Source of the DNA: Orbilia blumenaviensis
Taxonomy: Eukaryota > Ascomycota > Orbiliomycetes > Orbiliales > Orbiliaceae
DNA length: 64,000 bases
Reading direction: 5' to 3'
Assembly (NCBI GenBank): GCA_036872755.1
Contig: JAVHNS010000013.1
Location: 186,001-250,000 of the forward strand
Positions 33,413 through 45,124 of this stretch are shown piece after piece. Position numbers and translations under genes: made by a program. The stretch's first letter is position 1. Each line of letters opens with the position of its first letter. The notes beneath the pieces were generated by a model. The model searched no databases. It was not told where the DNA came from and worked only from the letters and a program-made list of their open reading frames with translations.

Positions 33413-36400
33413 TAGTTGGAATTTCTAAATATCCAGAAGATTTCATAGCTTGAGCTCGGATACTTACTCAGAATATATATATATCGTGTGACGCCTAAGC
33501 GCACAACTAGGCTCAAATGATGCCTGAAGATGAGGCTCTACACTGAATGTTTAGACTGGTGATAGTGGGTCAAGCGATGCCTGATGTCTTGCGTTCGGCT
33601 ACTGCGCAACGAGTTTCCGACAGCGACAACCGACGAAGGAGATAACCGAAAAAGGTGGCAACGGTGATGACAGAGCGCCAACGGATGATAGAGGCTTGAT
33701 TTGCGGGGACTAATTTCCAGCAAATTTTGCAATGTATGAAGGATCGAATATTGATCCAAAGAAGAGCCGTGGTTTGATGGAGGAGAGAGAAAAAAGATGC
33801 CCTCGACAATGAAGGATCAAGCAGTATTTGAACCCGAAAGCAACAGATGCCAAGGCTTCTACTTCTGGTTAGACCGAATTGGTCTTGGCAGATCCTTCAT
33901 ACAAAATTGTGAGGAAGAGAAGGGAAAGCTAAACACCCTTGTCGTTTTGGTGTGCTCAGATGAGGCTATGTGTGTCCGGCAGAGAAAAGGGCTGACTCTT
34001 GCCAACGGAGAGTGCCAGCTGCAGCCCAAGCTTCCTGGCAAAAACTTTCTGGAATTCGCTACAGCAGACTAAGCCACCTAGCTTTATGCGATATTGCCTG
34101 TAAGTACACCTAAACGGTTTCTTGGAAAGGAAAAAAAAAAAAAAAAAAAAAAGTCGATTGAACTGTTCAAGCTCGTTCTTGTGAGAATGGGACACCCAAA
34201 TTTTCGAGAAAAATAAGCAATATCGTACGAACCCAAGTTAGCTATCGCACCCAATGACTGTAGCATACGCTATCGTAAAACTTGCTAGGTGGGACTGGCC
34301 AGGCCTTAGTTAGCACTTTGGAAGCCTGTTACACCCACACTATTATTTCATATGATCTCATCTGGCACTCTCAGGTGCAATAACACTTCAAGGCGAATTT
34401 GGAAATTAGCCTCACAACTATATCGACTAACATTCTGTTAATCGAAGAAACAGTCGACAGCGATATGGGATGGAGATAGCTCCACCCATTTTCCGGCGAT
34501 GGCGTTTCCGTGTGTTTTGTAATACGAATTCATTGTTTGCTTTCAGCTGTGGAATGATGTTTTGCCTATTAAAATCTAGGTAGGCAATCTACTTTTTGCT
34601 GCCTTGCGGGAGGGAAACATGGCCGGTCGCACCACGATATCGCAAGATTGTGCACAGCATCGCAGAAACTGATCAGAGAGCCATCGCAAGCCAATCAGGC
34701 TAGTGATTCATGAGCCTTGAAGTTTGTAAATGTTGTGATCACGATGATCACAAAGACCGTCTACTAACGCGGCCTCCCGACTTTCCATCCTTACTCCGTA
34801 CAAGCTTGTTCACTGTCAGAGCGTGGATGGAAGACCCTGTCAGCCATCGCGGAGGCTGAGCTACCGCAGCAACCTCCGCAACACAACGCAGCAGCAGAAG
34901 GTAAGTGCATCTCTGCAGCCTGACCCTGGAACTCAAGGTCAGTCGGCAATCCGAGCTCGCCAGCTCCAGCAATATACGTTTCAGACCGCTGGGTACAGTT
35001 ATGTACGATTGGCCTAGCGGCAATTCTTGGAATTTTGATTTATTCCCCCTTCTTTAGGTATTGGTAACATGATTGTGGACGGCCGCCTTTGGAGGCACTG
35101 GCGAGTACGGGCGTGTGTTGCTCGGCGGTGGAGTGCATGTAACTGTCAGCGGCTAGTTTGCGGAAGACTCGGCTGAGCACAAGGCTTGAGGAGAAATGGC
35201 CTGCCACGCATACTACCTAAATTTTCACGGAACCTAGTATCTTGCGCGAGATCTCGAGACTATTGTCTTGTGTTAAAGTAACAGACTAATTTATCGTTAC
35301 TCCCTTGCCAACCTCTTTATATCCTGGAATTAGGAGTGTATTCAAACATAGTGATCATTTAGGGAACTTGAAGCACATGAAGCTCGGGTGGGACAAATGC
35401 ATGGCTGGAAACGGACGACGCAAAACCACAATGCACTGGTTTGGTAGACCCTGGTTGGGCAAACAACCCCGATCTGCACAGCATGGCCAGCTGGGAGAAC
35501 GGCATGGTTTGGTATCACGCCCAAGGAATATGAGCAACAGCACTTCGTATAGCTTTGAACCTAAACGGACCTGGAATTAAAGTTTGTAAGCTTTCAAAAT
35601 AAGTTAACAAGCAGCTTCAACGAAACCCTAAGATTAAAACACCTTCTAAATGGTGGAGCCTATGAACTAATAGATTTACGGGGCCAGCTTACGGCCAATA
35701 CAGCTATAGCTATAGTAGTTTTTACTACGGAAGGTATATACTATACCGACTGAAACCACAACCGAAACTTTATTCGGCCGAATTTTTTGGGGCCAGATGC
35801 ACACAAGGTCAAGGCTCCACTAATCTTGTTGTCATCAGAGAGGATAATGACACCAACAATCGTATGTGTTGGCTAATGCCAAGAAATCTCGCCTAAATGT
35901 GTTGCGGTTGTTGGAAACCTGAAAGTGGAAGCCCCTGGATCATGTGATTCATGCAAAGCATCGGAGCTGTGAGATGCAATGCGACTGTTTTGTGCTGGCG
36001 CTGGCCAGCACAGCCTTAAATTGAAATCTCATTCGATAGATCTTGATCGAATGCTCTCCATCGCACCTCTCCCTTAGACCCCGTAAAAACCGCAGTGCGG
36101 TGTGTCGACCTTTGGGTCCCTGTATATTAGCACAAACTTCTTCCTAACGCTTGTGGACTGGAGGACAGGACCCAGTAGCACTCACAAGGCCAGACTCACC
36201 ACTGCCGTATCTAGTGTATACGTATCCCGCCGGCATCCTGCAAAGGGACCGGTCCGGGATTGTGCTGAACATAAGTAGCTAGTGAACAGCAGCGCTCCCA
36301 CGGAGCTCACGCGACCAACCAGCGGGTATCCGGTATATGCAGGCATGCGTGTTAATTGCTGTCTGACACCAACTTACGGGTTCCCTACATAAGCCCGGCC

Positions 36401-36448
36401 GGCTTCCGTCAGTCGATCGAATCCTCAACACTGGAGAGTAACACTATC
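33413..36448. other. Intergenic region with A23 run; no gene seen
   Basis: A 3-kb spacer. Several short ATG-started open frames exist (for example 33797-34072) but none has a domain or partner exon. A 23-base A run lies at 34131-34153, with TATA-like patches near 33472-33484 just upstream of the zinc-finger start. Likely the promoter/leader of the zinc-finger gene and other non-coding sequence. Confidence 0.45.
34131..34153 (+). repeat. Homopolymer A23 run
   Basis: Twenty-three consecutive A bases. It is not flanked by target-site duplications that I can see, and no retroelement body precedes it, so I treat it as a simple homopolymer and not the tail of a LINE/SINE insertion. Confidence 0.85.
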
Positions 36449-37649
36449 ATGATGTTTTATAGCACTCACAACCTTTGCGACCAAATCCACCCGGATACTT
36501 CCACTCTGGTCCTTCAATTGTTAGAGCCAAAGCCAAACTTCCCTAATCTGCTTGTTATTGAATACTGAAGTTCAATCATAGACTCCCTTTCATTTTGATA
36601 CCAATTCCGGATATCATTCAATGCATCCGAGTCTCCCGTCAAAGGTCTACAACTGGAATATCACCGACATCGGTCCTACTTCGCTTTTTATATTGCACCG
36701 CCAACCTCGGTAATGCTTTGACAATACCATACACATTCGCAGCGACAGAATGCTGCCAGACGTCCAAGCTATCGGTGCCGTCATGTGCATTGAATCTTCT
36801 GGTGGTGCTCCAGGCTGCTGTCTTATGGGGATCCAATGGTATCAGGTACGCACAACATTCGTCGAATACCAAAGAACTAAATGCTTGTTCACACGGAGCC
36901 TAACTTTGCTACGGATTAGTACCGCTATATTCCTTCTCAAACATCACGATCATACCCCCCGTATTCTTCCTTCACCATCGGGCGAGCTCACTCTATCGAA
37001 ACCGTTACGCCTCTATCCGCCATGGACACCTGGAGCAGGCTTCATATCCATAATTTGCGCTATAGCATCGATAGGCGTACTACCAATTAGTCTATCCTAC
37101 ATCATCCCCCTCTTCCCCGCCAATGAGTCTTACTGGTATTCCCTGGAAGCATGGAGCTTTGGACTAAATATTACAACCGCGGGGCTGGCGTTTCTTCAGG
37201 GTATCCCACAGATAGCATTGACCGGGGCTATCCTTCTAGGAAGGGCTGGGAGGAGCAACGATTTCGCGAAGAAAGATGTGGACCTCGCGGCAGCCAGGAG
37301 GATAGAACTTTGGTTTTTGGTTCTGAATGCCACAAAGTGGATCTTGTTAGCAGTGGTATGGACTTCATGGTTTGGGCAGAGGCTATACGAAAACATCAAT
37401 TTCTATCTGCCGGTACTATGGGTTGTCGGAGCGCAGGTATATTTGGATTACCTGGTGGTTGGAATAGAAGATACCCTATTGGCTTGGATGGTCTGGTCTG
37501 GTCGGCGAAAGGATTGGAAGGGGGCTAGCGATGTTAGCGTGCATAGTGTAGAGAATGGATGTCGTTCTGTTCCGCCCACAGAACGGACGCCGCTGTTGAC
37601 AGGTGGAATGCGGTGGCATGATGAAGGGGGTCAGGAGTGGGCTAGTTAG
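36449..37649 (+). CDS. PQ-loop repeat membrane protein (vacuolar/lysosomal transporter-like)
   Basis: The well-supported part is an exon ending at 36845 (start uncertain, open from 36562) and a second exon 36920-37649, joined AG|GT...AG|T in phase. The first holds a PQ-loop-type segment: PDIIQCIRVSRQRSTTGISP then a hydrophobic helix. The second has about five more hydrophobic spans, with a second loop-like WKGA region near the end. Length and seven or so spans fit YPQ/cystinosin-like transporters. The C-terminus carries PPTERTPLL, an ExxxLL dileucine sorting signal as used for vacuolar membrane delivery. The N-terminal exon is unresolved: an ATG frame at 36449 (MMFYSTHN) does not splice in phase to the PQ-loop exon by a canonical intron I can find. 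Substrate (amino acid or similar) is inference. Confidence 0.7.
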
Positions 37650-38228
37650 TTTCATTTGCATTATAGACAGCGTGGATTATATGAGCCGCTCACAGCGTGT
37701 ACTTTAGCGCCATTGTATCTGTAGGATAGTATACCCAGGGAATTTTGAAAAATTATAGAGCAATGAACTGACTAAAACCCAATTACGCGTATACGGCCGT
37801 CAATATTGATTATGCCCTCTCCCTCGATATGATGATATGGTCGATTTCCTAATACTATGAGCTTCCGCAAGGGCAGTGGATGTGCCCATATCTTCGAAAG
37901 GAAGAGGAGAAAAAAACATTAAAAATATATTCCGCAATGCCAGCCATCTAATCCATCAAAAAGAACAGACTTCAAATATCTAGTCCACGGTAAGATCCCA
38001 GAGCAAATAAAGTCCTCCAAGCTTGGTTACTAAGGAAAAGGATAATATCCTGTCAATCAACAGACATAAACCCTCAGCACGCTGAACCACTCAAACAGTT
38101 CTCGACCATTAACCCATTAACTTCTAGCGCGCGTAAAAGAATAAAATCATACCCCGCTGACTCCATTTCATCTGGTACCAGCCCAGACTCTTCATTTATG
38201 TTTCTCCCAGAGCTCCAGAGGTCACATT
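37650..38228. other. Intergenic 3' region, no gene seen
   Basis: A spacer between the convergent PQ-loop gene (plus) and the SRPBCC gene (minus), presumably both 3' UTRs. No features. Confidence 0.5.
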
Positions 38229-38831
38229 CTACCAATTATGCCCCTCTACTGCCTTCTTCAAATCAGCAGACCACTCATCAAACCCACCTTTAAGCGCTGG
38301 TCCTAAGATAAACCGTGTGATAACCGACCCAAAACTCTTTTGGAATGTGTCCCACGTCTCGTATTTGCATGTTCCATAGCCATCCACCCCCTCGGTGATA
38401 ACATGGACTCGTTCGGCACCGCTATCGGCTGTGTGCCATGAGACCATATACACACTCTCGGTTTTTGATATTGTTGTTATAGTTTCCTTAGCCGGGAACT
38501 TTATGAACGGTAACGAAGAGAAAATGCGCACATGGAACGTGAACGAAGAGCCAACGACTGCCAGATCGGGATCCCGTGGCGCCTCGCCCGAACCTGGTGT
38601 TGCCTCTGACGGGTGAACGATATCGGTTACTCGAGGAATAAAACTATTCCATGTATGGTAGGCGCTGAGACGGAGGAGAACGGTAAGGATCTGGTCTTTG
38701 GTGGCGTTGATGGTAACGGGCGCAGATTTGACGGTGAAATACCCGCCATCCGGATACGACGGCGTCGACTGGCCGGGGGATATAATTTGGGCCGTGGAAG
38801 GGCGGGGTTGGTCACCGGCCTTAGCGGACAT
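38229..38831 (-). CDS. SRPBCC (START-like) fold protein, polyketide-cyclase/coenzyme Q-binding-like
   Basis: Single exon, 200 residues. After a short Pro/Ser-rich N-terminus, residues about 30-195 follow the SRPBCC pattern: KSAPVTINATKDQILTVLLRLSAYHTWNSFIPRV (first strand, then the helix with the AYHxWNxFxP motif), FTFHVRIF, a hydrophobic KFPAKETI strand, a central sheet, and a long C-terminal helix (GPALKGGFDEWSADLKKAVE). The family binds a hydrophobic ligand in the cavity. Individual members act as lipid carriers, cyclases or stress proteins; this one's ligand is unknown. The ATG at 38831 is the first in frame. No signal peptide. Confidence 0.7.
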   Translation of the reverse strand: MSAKAGDQPRPSTAQIISPGQSTPSYPDGGYFTVKSAPVTINATKDQILTVLLRLSAYHTWNSFIPRVTDIVHPSEATPGSGEAPRDPDLAVVGSSFTFHVRIFSSLPFIKFPAKETITTISKTESVYMVSWHTADSGAERVHVITEGVDGYGTCKYETWDTFQKSFGSVITRFILGPALKGGFDEWSADLKKAVEGHNW

Positions 38832-39672
38832 TTTCTACTTTTGTGATGGTGACTTGCGAACTGCGAGTTGCGAATCGCGACCGATAGTGACAGTATGCAG
38901 ATGGTACGTAAATCGAGGGAAAACTGAAGTTTACTTTCGAGCCCTCGATTCGAAGGAAGTCGGTTTAACGGAGGGGTCGAATGGAAAACTCATTAAGGAC
39001 CACGTTACAGAGCTCGGGATTGTTTGTATTTAATTTAGAATTATGTGAAACCGTATGCTCTGAGAATACGACCTGCCGGGAACATGGGCATGGATTACGA
39101 CATTGGATTCTTGGACGCAAGAAAACCAACTGTTTGCATTTCGGTTCCGGCCGATTTGACACACGTCCTGACTAAAGCCACAATTGTGATCCTGTTCGAC
39201 CAACAATACATGTAACCCGATTCAATGGTATAATATAAGAAAAAATACCAGTGCAGTCGCCAGTCCGAACGATAGCCGACCACAAATGGGGAAATACATC
39301 AATTACATACACCAATTACATACATCCAAAAGCTGGGCCGAAAGTCGAGTCCCAAGATCAGACACGTCAACGCGAGGGTTGTAGGTAGTAGAATTTTCCC
39401 AACAAACCCAACACAAGATCGATGTCGAAACCATTTTAATCACACGAGTATCATTATAGAGCCATTGAAAGCCAACCTGCTATACAATCTCTATCATTAC
39501 AGTCTCTCCTGCATTCATCCTAGGCAAATTAGGTTCTATCATTGGTTCCAGCATAGAGAGCAAATCGGGCAACCCGGATGGTTGCTCTGGCACTCGTTCA
39601 GGGATACCGACTCCGTTCCTAGAAAAGGAAAGTATTATTATGGGGTATTCGGATCATCCTCCTGGGAATGTT

Positions 39673-40158
39673 CTAGGGAAACACGTACACTTCAATGCCA
39701 TTCCCTTCCGCGAAACCACTGTGCCTGAGTCCTTCTAAAACTTGCTCTACAGCGTCCAAGGCTTGCTCAACTGGTGAAGGGGGCGAGATACGCTGAGGGG
39801 ATAATATATTCAATAGGCCTGGCATAACAAGCTCAGGAGCTGTAGGCAGGGTTTCCATAATTACAATCATTTCCTCGTGAACTGAATTGCTAGGAAGTAT
39901 CTCAGCGACGAGATTATCAGAATCAGAATCCTGGGCGTCCTCATTGCCGTCCGGCTTTCCTTCCGTATCGAAATCTTCAATCCTATCCCCTTTCCCAGAC
40001 GCCTTCTCGAGGATGTTTTTAATCGGCTTGAAAAACATCCCAAGGCGGGTATCGGCATTTCCGCCTTGGACGACGATACCGCCTTCAACGCCTTCGACCG
40101 GAATGGCGGTGACAGTCGCTAGGGCAGCCCCTAAAATGATGAGGGATTGGGATTTCAT
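39673..40158 (-). CDS. Small secreted acidic protein (candidate effector-type)
   Basis: Single exon, 161 residues. The N-terminus has a classic signal peptide (SLIILGAALATVTAIPVEG) with cleavage expected near residue 19-24. The mature part is rich in Asp/Glu/Ser (a DFDTEGKPDG patch, DSDSDN) and has no Cys, no repeats and no recognised domain. It ends GIEVYVFP. Small secreted proteins like this are typical of fungal secretomes; an effector or wall role is speculation. Expected expression conditions are unknown. Confidence 0.6.
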   Translation of the reverse strand: MKSQSLIILGAALATVTAIPVEGVEGGIVVQGGNADTRLGMFFKPIKNILEKASGKGDRIEDFDTEGKPDGNEDAQDSDSDNLVAEILPSNSVHEEMIVIMETLPTAPELVMPGLLNILSPQRISPPSPVEQALDAVEQVLEGLRHSGFAEGNGIEVYVFP

Positions 40159-41501
40159 TTTGCTAATAATGAGTATAACTGTGGTACACTAAATCGAGCG
40201 TGGGGATGTTGATGAGCAGGCATGGCACGTGGGGTGGGGCAAGTGCATGAGACCGTCTCATTTTCTAGTATAGTAGGCGAACTCGCGAGCAGGTTATCCA
40301 TCGTTTGAGGGAAATTGTGGTTTTCAAAATTTTAAAGAATGACATCCAGGCGAAGTATTTCCCCACTCTAATTATCGCATTTTGACCTTCAATAAAATCC
40401 AACATGCTCGTAAGAGACATATAGATTCCGTTAAATGTGGAAGTGAAAGGAACAGCAATAAAAGAGTCTCCACATCGATATCCGTACCCACTCTTGTTTA
40501 CGTTCCAAACTCAGAATTTAATTTTAATAGCAAAAAAAACAAAGCCGCATGCAATTGGCTCGGGTCCATGTATCTTTGTGTCTTGATATACATCGAAACC
40601 TCTCGGTTACATACTGTATGCTTACTTAAGTAGACTGTCATTACGCTTAACTAGGCATTTAGTAGCCTTAGTTGCTAGTTCATTCGCGTATCTAAATCTC
40701 TAGAATACTTAATGAGCCTAAACTTGGGCACTCATCGTGTAAAAATCTCGATCGAATCCGGGTTTGGGGGCTACGAACCGACGGAGCCTTCCTGGTCAAA
40801 TCCTCGATCCTTGTCCCGCCGCTCGATTCCTGGATAAAGCCGTTTAGCATCCAAGGGACTTATAACTCTGTTCCCACTACCATGACTCGGTCCTCCCAAA
40901 TTAATAAAGACTTCAAATGCAAAACAAGCTAACATTTGCAGGTCATCTGGAGCTAGTGAGGAACGTTCGGCTGTCGTGACGGCGGCCCGATAAAGTGGCT
41001 CCCTGAAACGTCCGATTTCCCCTTTTGGACTGTGTAACAGCAACACATTTTCTAAGATATGCCACCTGCTCGGACCATGATGTCCCGAAGAAGTGTGTGC
41101 CAATTCCACAATTCGACTCCAGAATTTTTAATTAGTATAGACGAAACAAGGGTATTGTAAACCGCAATCAAGCCATGTGATGGGTTACGGCTGGCAAACC
41201 TTGGCCTTGGTTCCATGATCGCAGCGGAAAGACGAAGTCCGCTAACTTGCATAATTACAGAACCCCAAAGTTTGGCGAAGCGCGAAAGCGGACCCATGAG
41301 CCAGCCTCCGGAAAGGGGGGAAGACAAGTTTAAATTTGGTGCTCCATAGAAATTAGATGATCAGACTCGAACGAAATATCTATAAAGCTGCTTTAGTCCT
41401 CGACTTCAAGAGAAAATGCGAACCACTCTTCACCATTATTGACTGGACTCAATTTCCTAATAAATCCCTCGCCTATACTTTCCTGCATATTGTTGATTCA
41501 A
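40159..41501. other. Intergenic region holding two possible minus-strand gene fragments
   Basis: Two overlapping minus-strand frames, 41327-41052 and 41109-40771, look coding-like. The first reads RFAKLWGSVIMQVSGLRLS, the second continues into ERSSLAPDDLQMLACFAFEV. They are one frame apart and overlap, so joining them would need a frameshift rather than an intron. I find no family. If real, this is a broken gene. The right end contains the promoter of the AA9 gene. Confidence 0.35.
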
Positions 41502-42798
41502 ATGCGTTCATTTACAACAGTTTCCCTTGCACTAGCCCTCAGTGGCTCTGTCTCTGCTCACGGTTACCTTAAATATGTTGACCATAAAGGTGTCGCATAC
41601 GGGCTATGGGAGCCGTTCTCAGATCCGTACTACAACCCTCTGCCGCTGCGATACGACCGAACGATCGCAGATAACGGCCCGGTCACGGGGATGCAGAGCG
41701 CAAATATTACTTGTAATAATGGCGGGAATAATCCAGCTAATGTAGGGATCATTGAAGTAGCCGCCGGAGATACCTTGTAAGTCTATATGATTTCGTAATT
41801 CGGAGCATTAGTGCTCATACCCTTCAGCTCTGCCCTTTTTTTTCGTTTGGAGGGGAGACAGAAATGGTAATGCGCTAGTGTGGCACATTGGTACTAATAC
41901 GGATATGACATAGAAAACTTGTCTGGGACCAGTGGAGTTCGGCTCATTCCGGTCCTGTCATGACATATATGGCCAAGTGCACACCTAATTGCGCTAGCTT
42001 CAAGGGTGACACAGGGTCTCCTTGGTTTAAGATCGACCAGTTTGGCTATGACGCCAGCAAAAGCCCGCCATGGGGCTCCGATTATCTCGCCCGCCAGGGA
42101 GCGTGGTGGAAAGTCACTATCCCGCCAACTATCGCGTCCGGAGAGTATCTACTTCGTCATGAAATCCTTGGGCTGCACGTTGCACAGGACCCCAATGGTG
42201 CTCAGTTCTATCCTTCCTGTGTGCATTTGAAAGTTACAGGCGGTGGTAGCGACAACCCGAGCGGTGTCGCGTTTCCTGGAGCCTATGATCCTTACGATAC
42301 AGATGGTGTATGTAATCATCCTCCACAGCCTTCTATCTGAAAGGATTTAACTAACGAACTTGCGTTTAGATCTTGATTTCCCTCTACCAGATTAACCAGG
42401 GACAGAAAATATATACCGCCCCTGGAGGTCCTGTCTGGTCTAAAGCTGCTGCACCTCTGCAAACCGCTGCTACTGCTTCCTCTCAGGCATATAGTCCAGC
42501 TTCATTGGCTCCATCTGTTCGAGGCGCCGCTACCGCCACCACTCCTGCTACAACTTCTCGAACTACTACATTAGCAACTACAACTCGTACAACCACCCCT
42601 GCTGCCACAACTACTGCAAGAACCACGACCCCAGCCACGACCCCAGCCACAACATCAAGAACTACTACTGGGTCTACTGGTACCGGTACTGTGGGCGCAT
42701 GGGGACAATGTGGTGGTATTGGATGGACTGGTGGCACCGTTTGTGTTAGCGGATACACCTGTAAAGTCCTAAACGACTACTACTCCCAATGCCAGTAG
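41502..42798 (+). CDS. AA9 lytic polysaccharide monooxygenase with CBM1
   Basis: Three exons, 41502-41776, 41914-42307 and 42370-42798, join in phase to 365 residues. A 19-residue signal peptide (ends VSA) leaves His20 as the mature N-terminus (HGYLKY), the first histidine of the copper brace. The second is His103 in SSAHSGP. Tyr191 in QFYPSC is the axial residue, and His174/Gln189 match the second-sphere pair. The Thr/Pro/Ala/Arg linker (about 255-325) joins a CBM1 at the C-terminus: [11 protein letters not shown] then two further disulfide Cys and a YYSQCQ end. The enzyme oxidatively cleaves cellulose using copper and a reductant with O2 or peroxide. Presence shows plant cell wall degradation. 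It is expected to be under cellulose-responsive control, but no motif was verified. Confidence 0.95.
42535..42690 (+). repeat. Thr/Pro/Ala-rich linker repeat in AA9
   Basis: Imperfect repeats of codons for TTT, PATT and ART give alternating ACT/ACC/ACA threonine codons. This is the O-glycosylated flexible linker between catalytic domain and CBM1. The mixed codons argue against recent microsatellite expansion. Confidence 0.6.
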
Positions 42799-45124
42799 AT
42801 ATGCATGGCTGGTAGGATATTTCCATCAAACTCTACTGTCTAGCTTAGCCAATTCCCACTCTGGTATTAAGCTGGCATAAATGCTGCTCTATCCGAGCGT
42901 TGTTGGGAAATATAATTAATATTAGACGAAGTTGCTGTGAGGAGCCTTTTCGTTGTATGTATATATAATCATCACACTGGGTACGTACTAAGTACCTAAG
43001 TATATATAATTAAAGAACAGATTACATTCGGAGTTCTTCAAACTGCCGCTGAAAATTAGTCTTAGCCCTAGGCCTAAAGCCACCTCTCCTGTAGTCAAGG
43101 ACAGAAAGGGTTGGTTGTGGCGTGGATCCGCTGAATTCGGTCCAGTTCCGGGCAATCCCGTATGCACCATGGAACGACTCCAATCATAGAGGCATAAATC
43201 GCAAAATGGTATCGAGACGAGGTAGTGACGTGAAGAGATATCAGAATTCGTCTTCGCCAAATCTAACATGGCACCAAATGTGCAGGGGGTTGGATTTAAA
43301 CCCTGGTATCTTATATGGTAACCTGCATCAGCAGGCTATCCTTGTGCGCAATTGATGAAACCATCGAGGGACTTCTGCTTCACTATGGAGATGCGTCATA
43401 CCTATATATATTATTTAACCAAAAGTAGTGAGAAGTGGGAAGATTCCCAGGGATGGTATTATGTGCATGTACACAAACAGTTTCACCGAACTTGAACCTA
43501 ATGTACCCATCTAATCCCAAGTATACGGGACTCAGTACTGATAAATAGAGAGACCTATGATGGTTAAGGTCCAGAATTTAATTACATATGCACATTAGAT
43601 CGAAGTCTGATCGTGACGATATCTAAGTGTTTTATTGTGGATAAGCAAGCATGAGTTTACGAAGCTAGTCAAATTGCGGGTATAAAACCGAAGCTGTCGG
43701 GCCATAGTTCGGTGAAATTATCAAGAAGGTTGGTACATCCAGCATTCCTGATGCGGATTATCCACAGAAGGCCGAGAAAAAGCAACCGACCTGAGAGAGA
43801 GACCGAGTTAAACCCGCTGAAAGTCGTCGACGTCGCTGGATTATGGTTCATAAAGATGCGGAAATATTAAATTGACCTCCGACTACTTTTTTTTTGATTA
43901 GCTGTAATATCAATCTCAACTAATCGTAAGGATCTTGACTAATATCTACATTTCCGAATTCCGAACGTTCAAACCAAAGCTACTGTCTGATTTAAGTTAC
44001 AACCTTGGGATGAGGTTCTTACATAGCTTACGAGCCCTACTATGCTGGCATGGATCAGTTAGTAGCCATGCATGTACTAGTCTTAGAATGGATATATTCC
44101 ATAGGCAGCTAGTCTTGTGTAGTCGGTTGCCGCCCATTTGTATACGTAAATGGACGCGCAAGTGATATGATAGTGTAGATGCGGTCTGAATTAGATCTAC
44201 AGAAACATGTTTAAACAAACCTATTGATCCTTTGCACGATGTTCCTGAATACCTGGCCGTGAAAAATATTGTCAGGATCCAGCAATTGCAGGCCCTTTCA
44301 CCACAAAAATGACAAGGTTGAAGCTGTCAGATATGAATATAGTCTCAGGGCTCCCTTCGCACATATCCTAGCACTAGTCCGGACAGTAGCTAATGAGATT
44401 CCCGCGCGTATAGCATCTCTGCTTCCCCGGATGGCGGTGCGCATACGCATGCAGATGTTATTGAACTCTCGTGAGTCACGTTGATCCTATCCAGGGATAG
44501 TAGATTCGCCTACCTGCGAAAATTGTCTTTTTAATTGTATCCGAGTTTGTATTTCACCAGCCTTCAGTGAGATCTACATCGATCTTGTACTATCGCGCCA
44601 CGCATGCACTCACCTGGACAACATTTCGAATCCGATAACCTCTTCCTCGCAGCGTCTTTACTATATAAAACGGTCATTCTCTACAGCATTTGTGGAATTT
44701 AAGAAGCTATAGCTGTCAGAAGGGCCAGTTTCTAATCCATCTATGTACCAACTGTTAATCGCAAGGTTTCGCAATTCCCTCGTGTTGCTAATGCAAAGAA
44801 GTTTTAGCGCCTCGCTTGACAAGCTACGTAAGGATCCAGACGACCTGCAACCACACCACAACCCCTTCTTTGACGTGATGTGCCCATCCTCAAGGCACAA
44901 GGAACAATTTTAATTGCAAGATCCTGGAAAATGACTCCGCCATTGGAAGGCACAAGAATCAGTGCTGTGGAAGTTTGCATATTTTTCATGCAAAGACGGC
45001 TCGAGCTGAGAGCAATCACAAAAGAAAGCAACAACAAAATCTCGGCCTCGCTGCATATCGTCACGAATCATGACAGGAACTATCACAGGATCATTCCCCT
45101 TCGAGGCGCGATCCAGTTAGGAAA
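42799..45124. other. AT-rich spacer, no gene I can support
   Basis: 2.3 kb. Short frames on both strands (44661-44900, 44804-45064) look membrane-like (ILLLLSFVIALSSS) but have no neighbours that splice to them. One of them could be a 3' exon of the gene to the right. Confidence 0.4.

Noticed and set aside
33797..34072. A 91-codon plus-strand open frame near the zinc-finger gene
   Set aside because: No domain, no ortholog-like motif; it overlaps the leader region and the A23 run follows it.
34131..34153. A23 run as a possible retroelement tail
   Set aside because: No coding body upstream, no target-site duplication seen.
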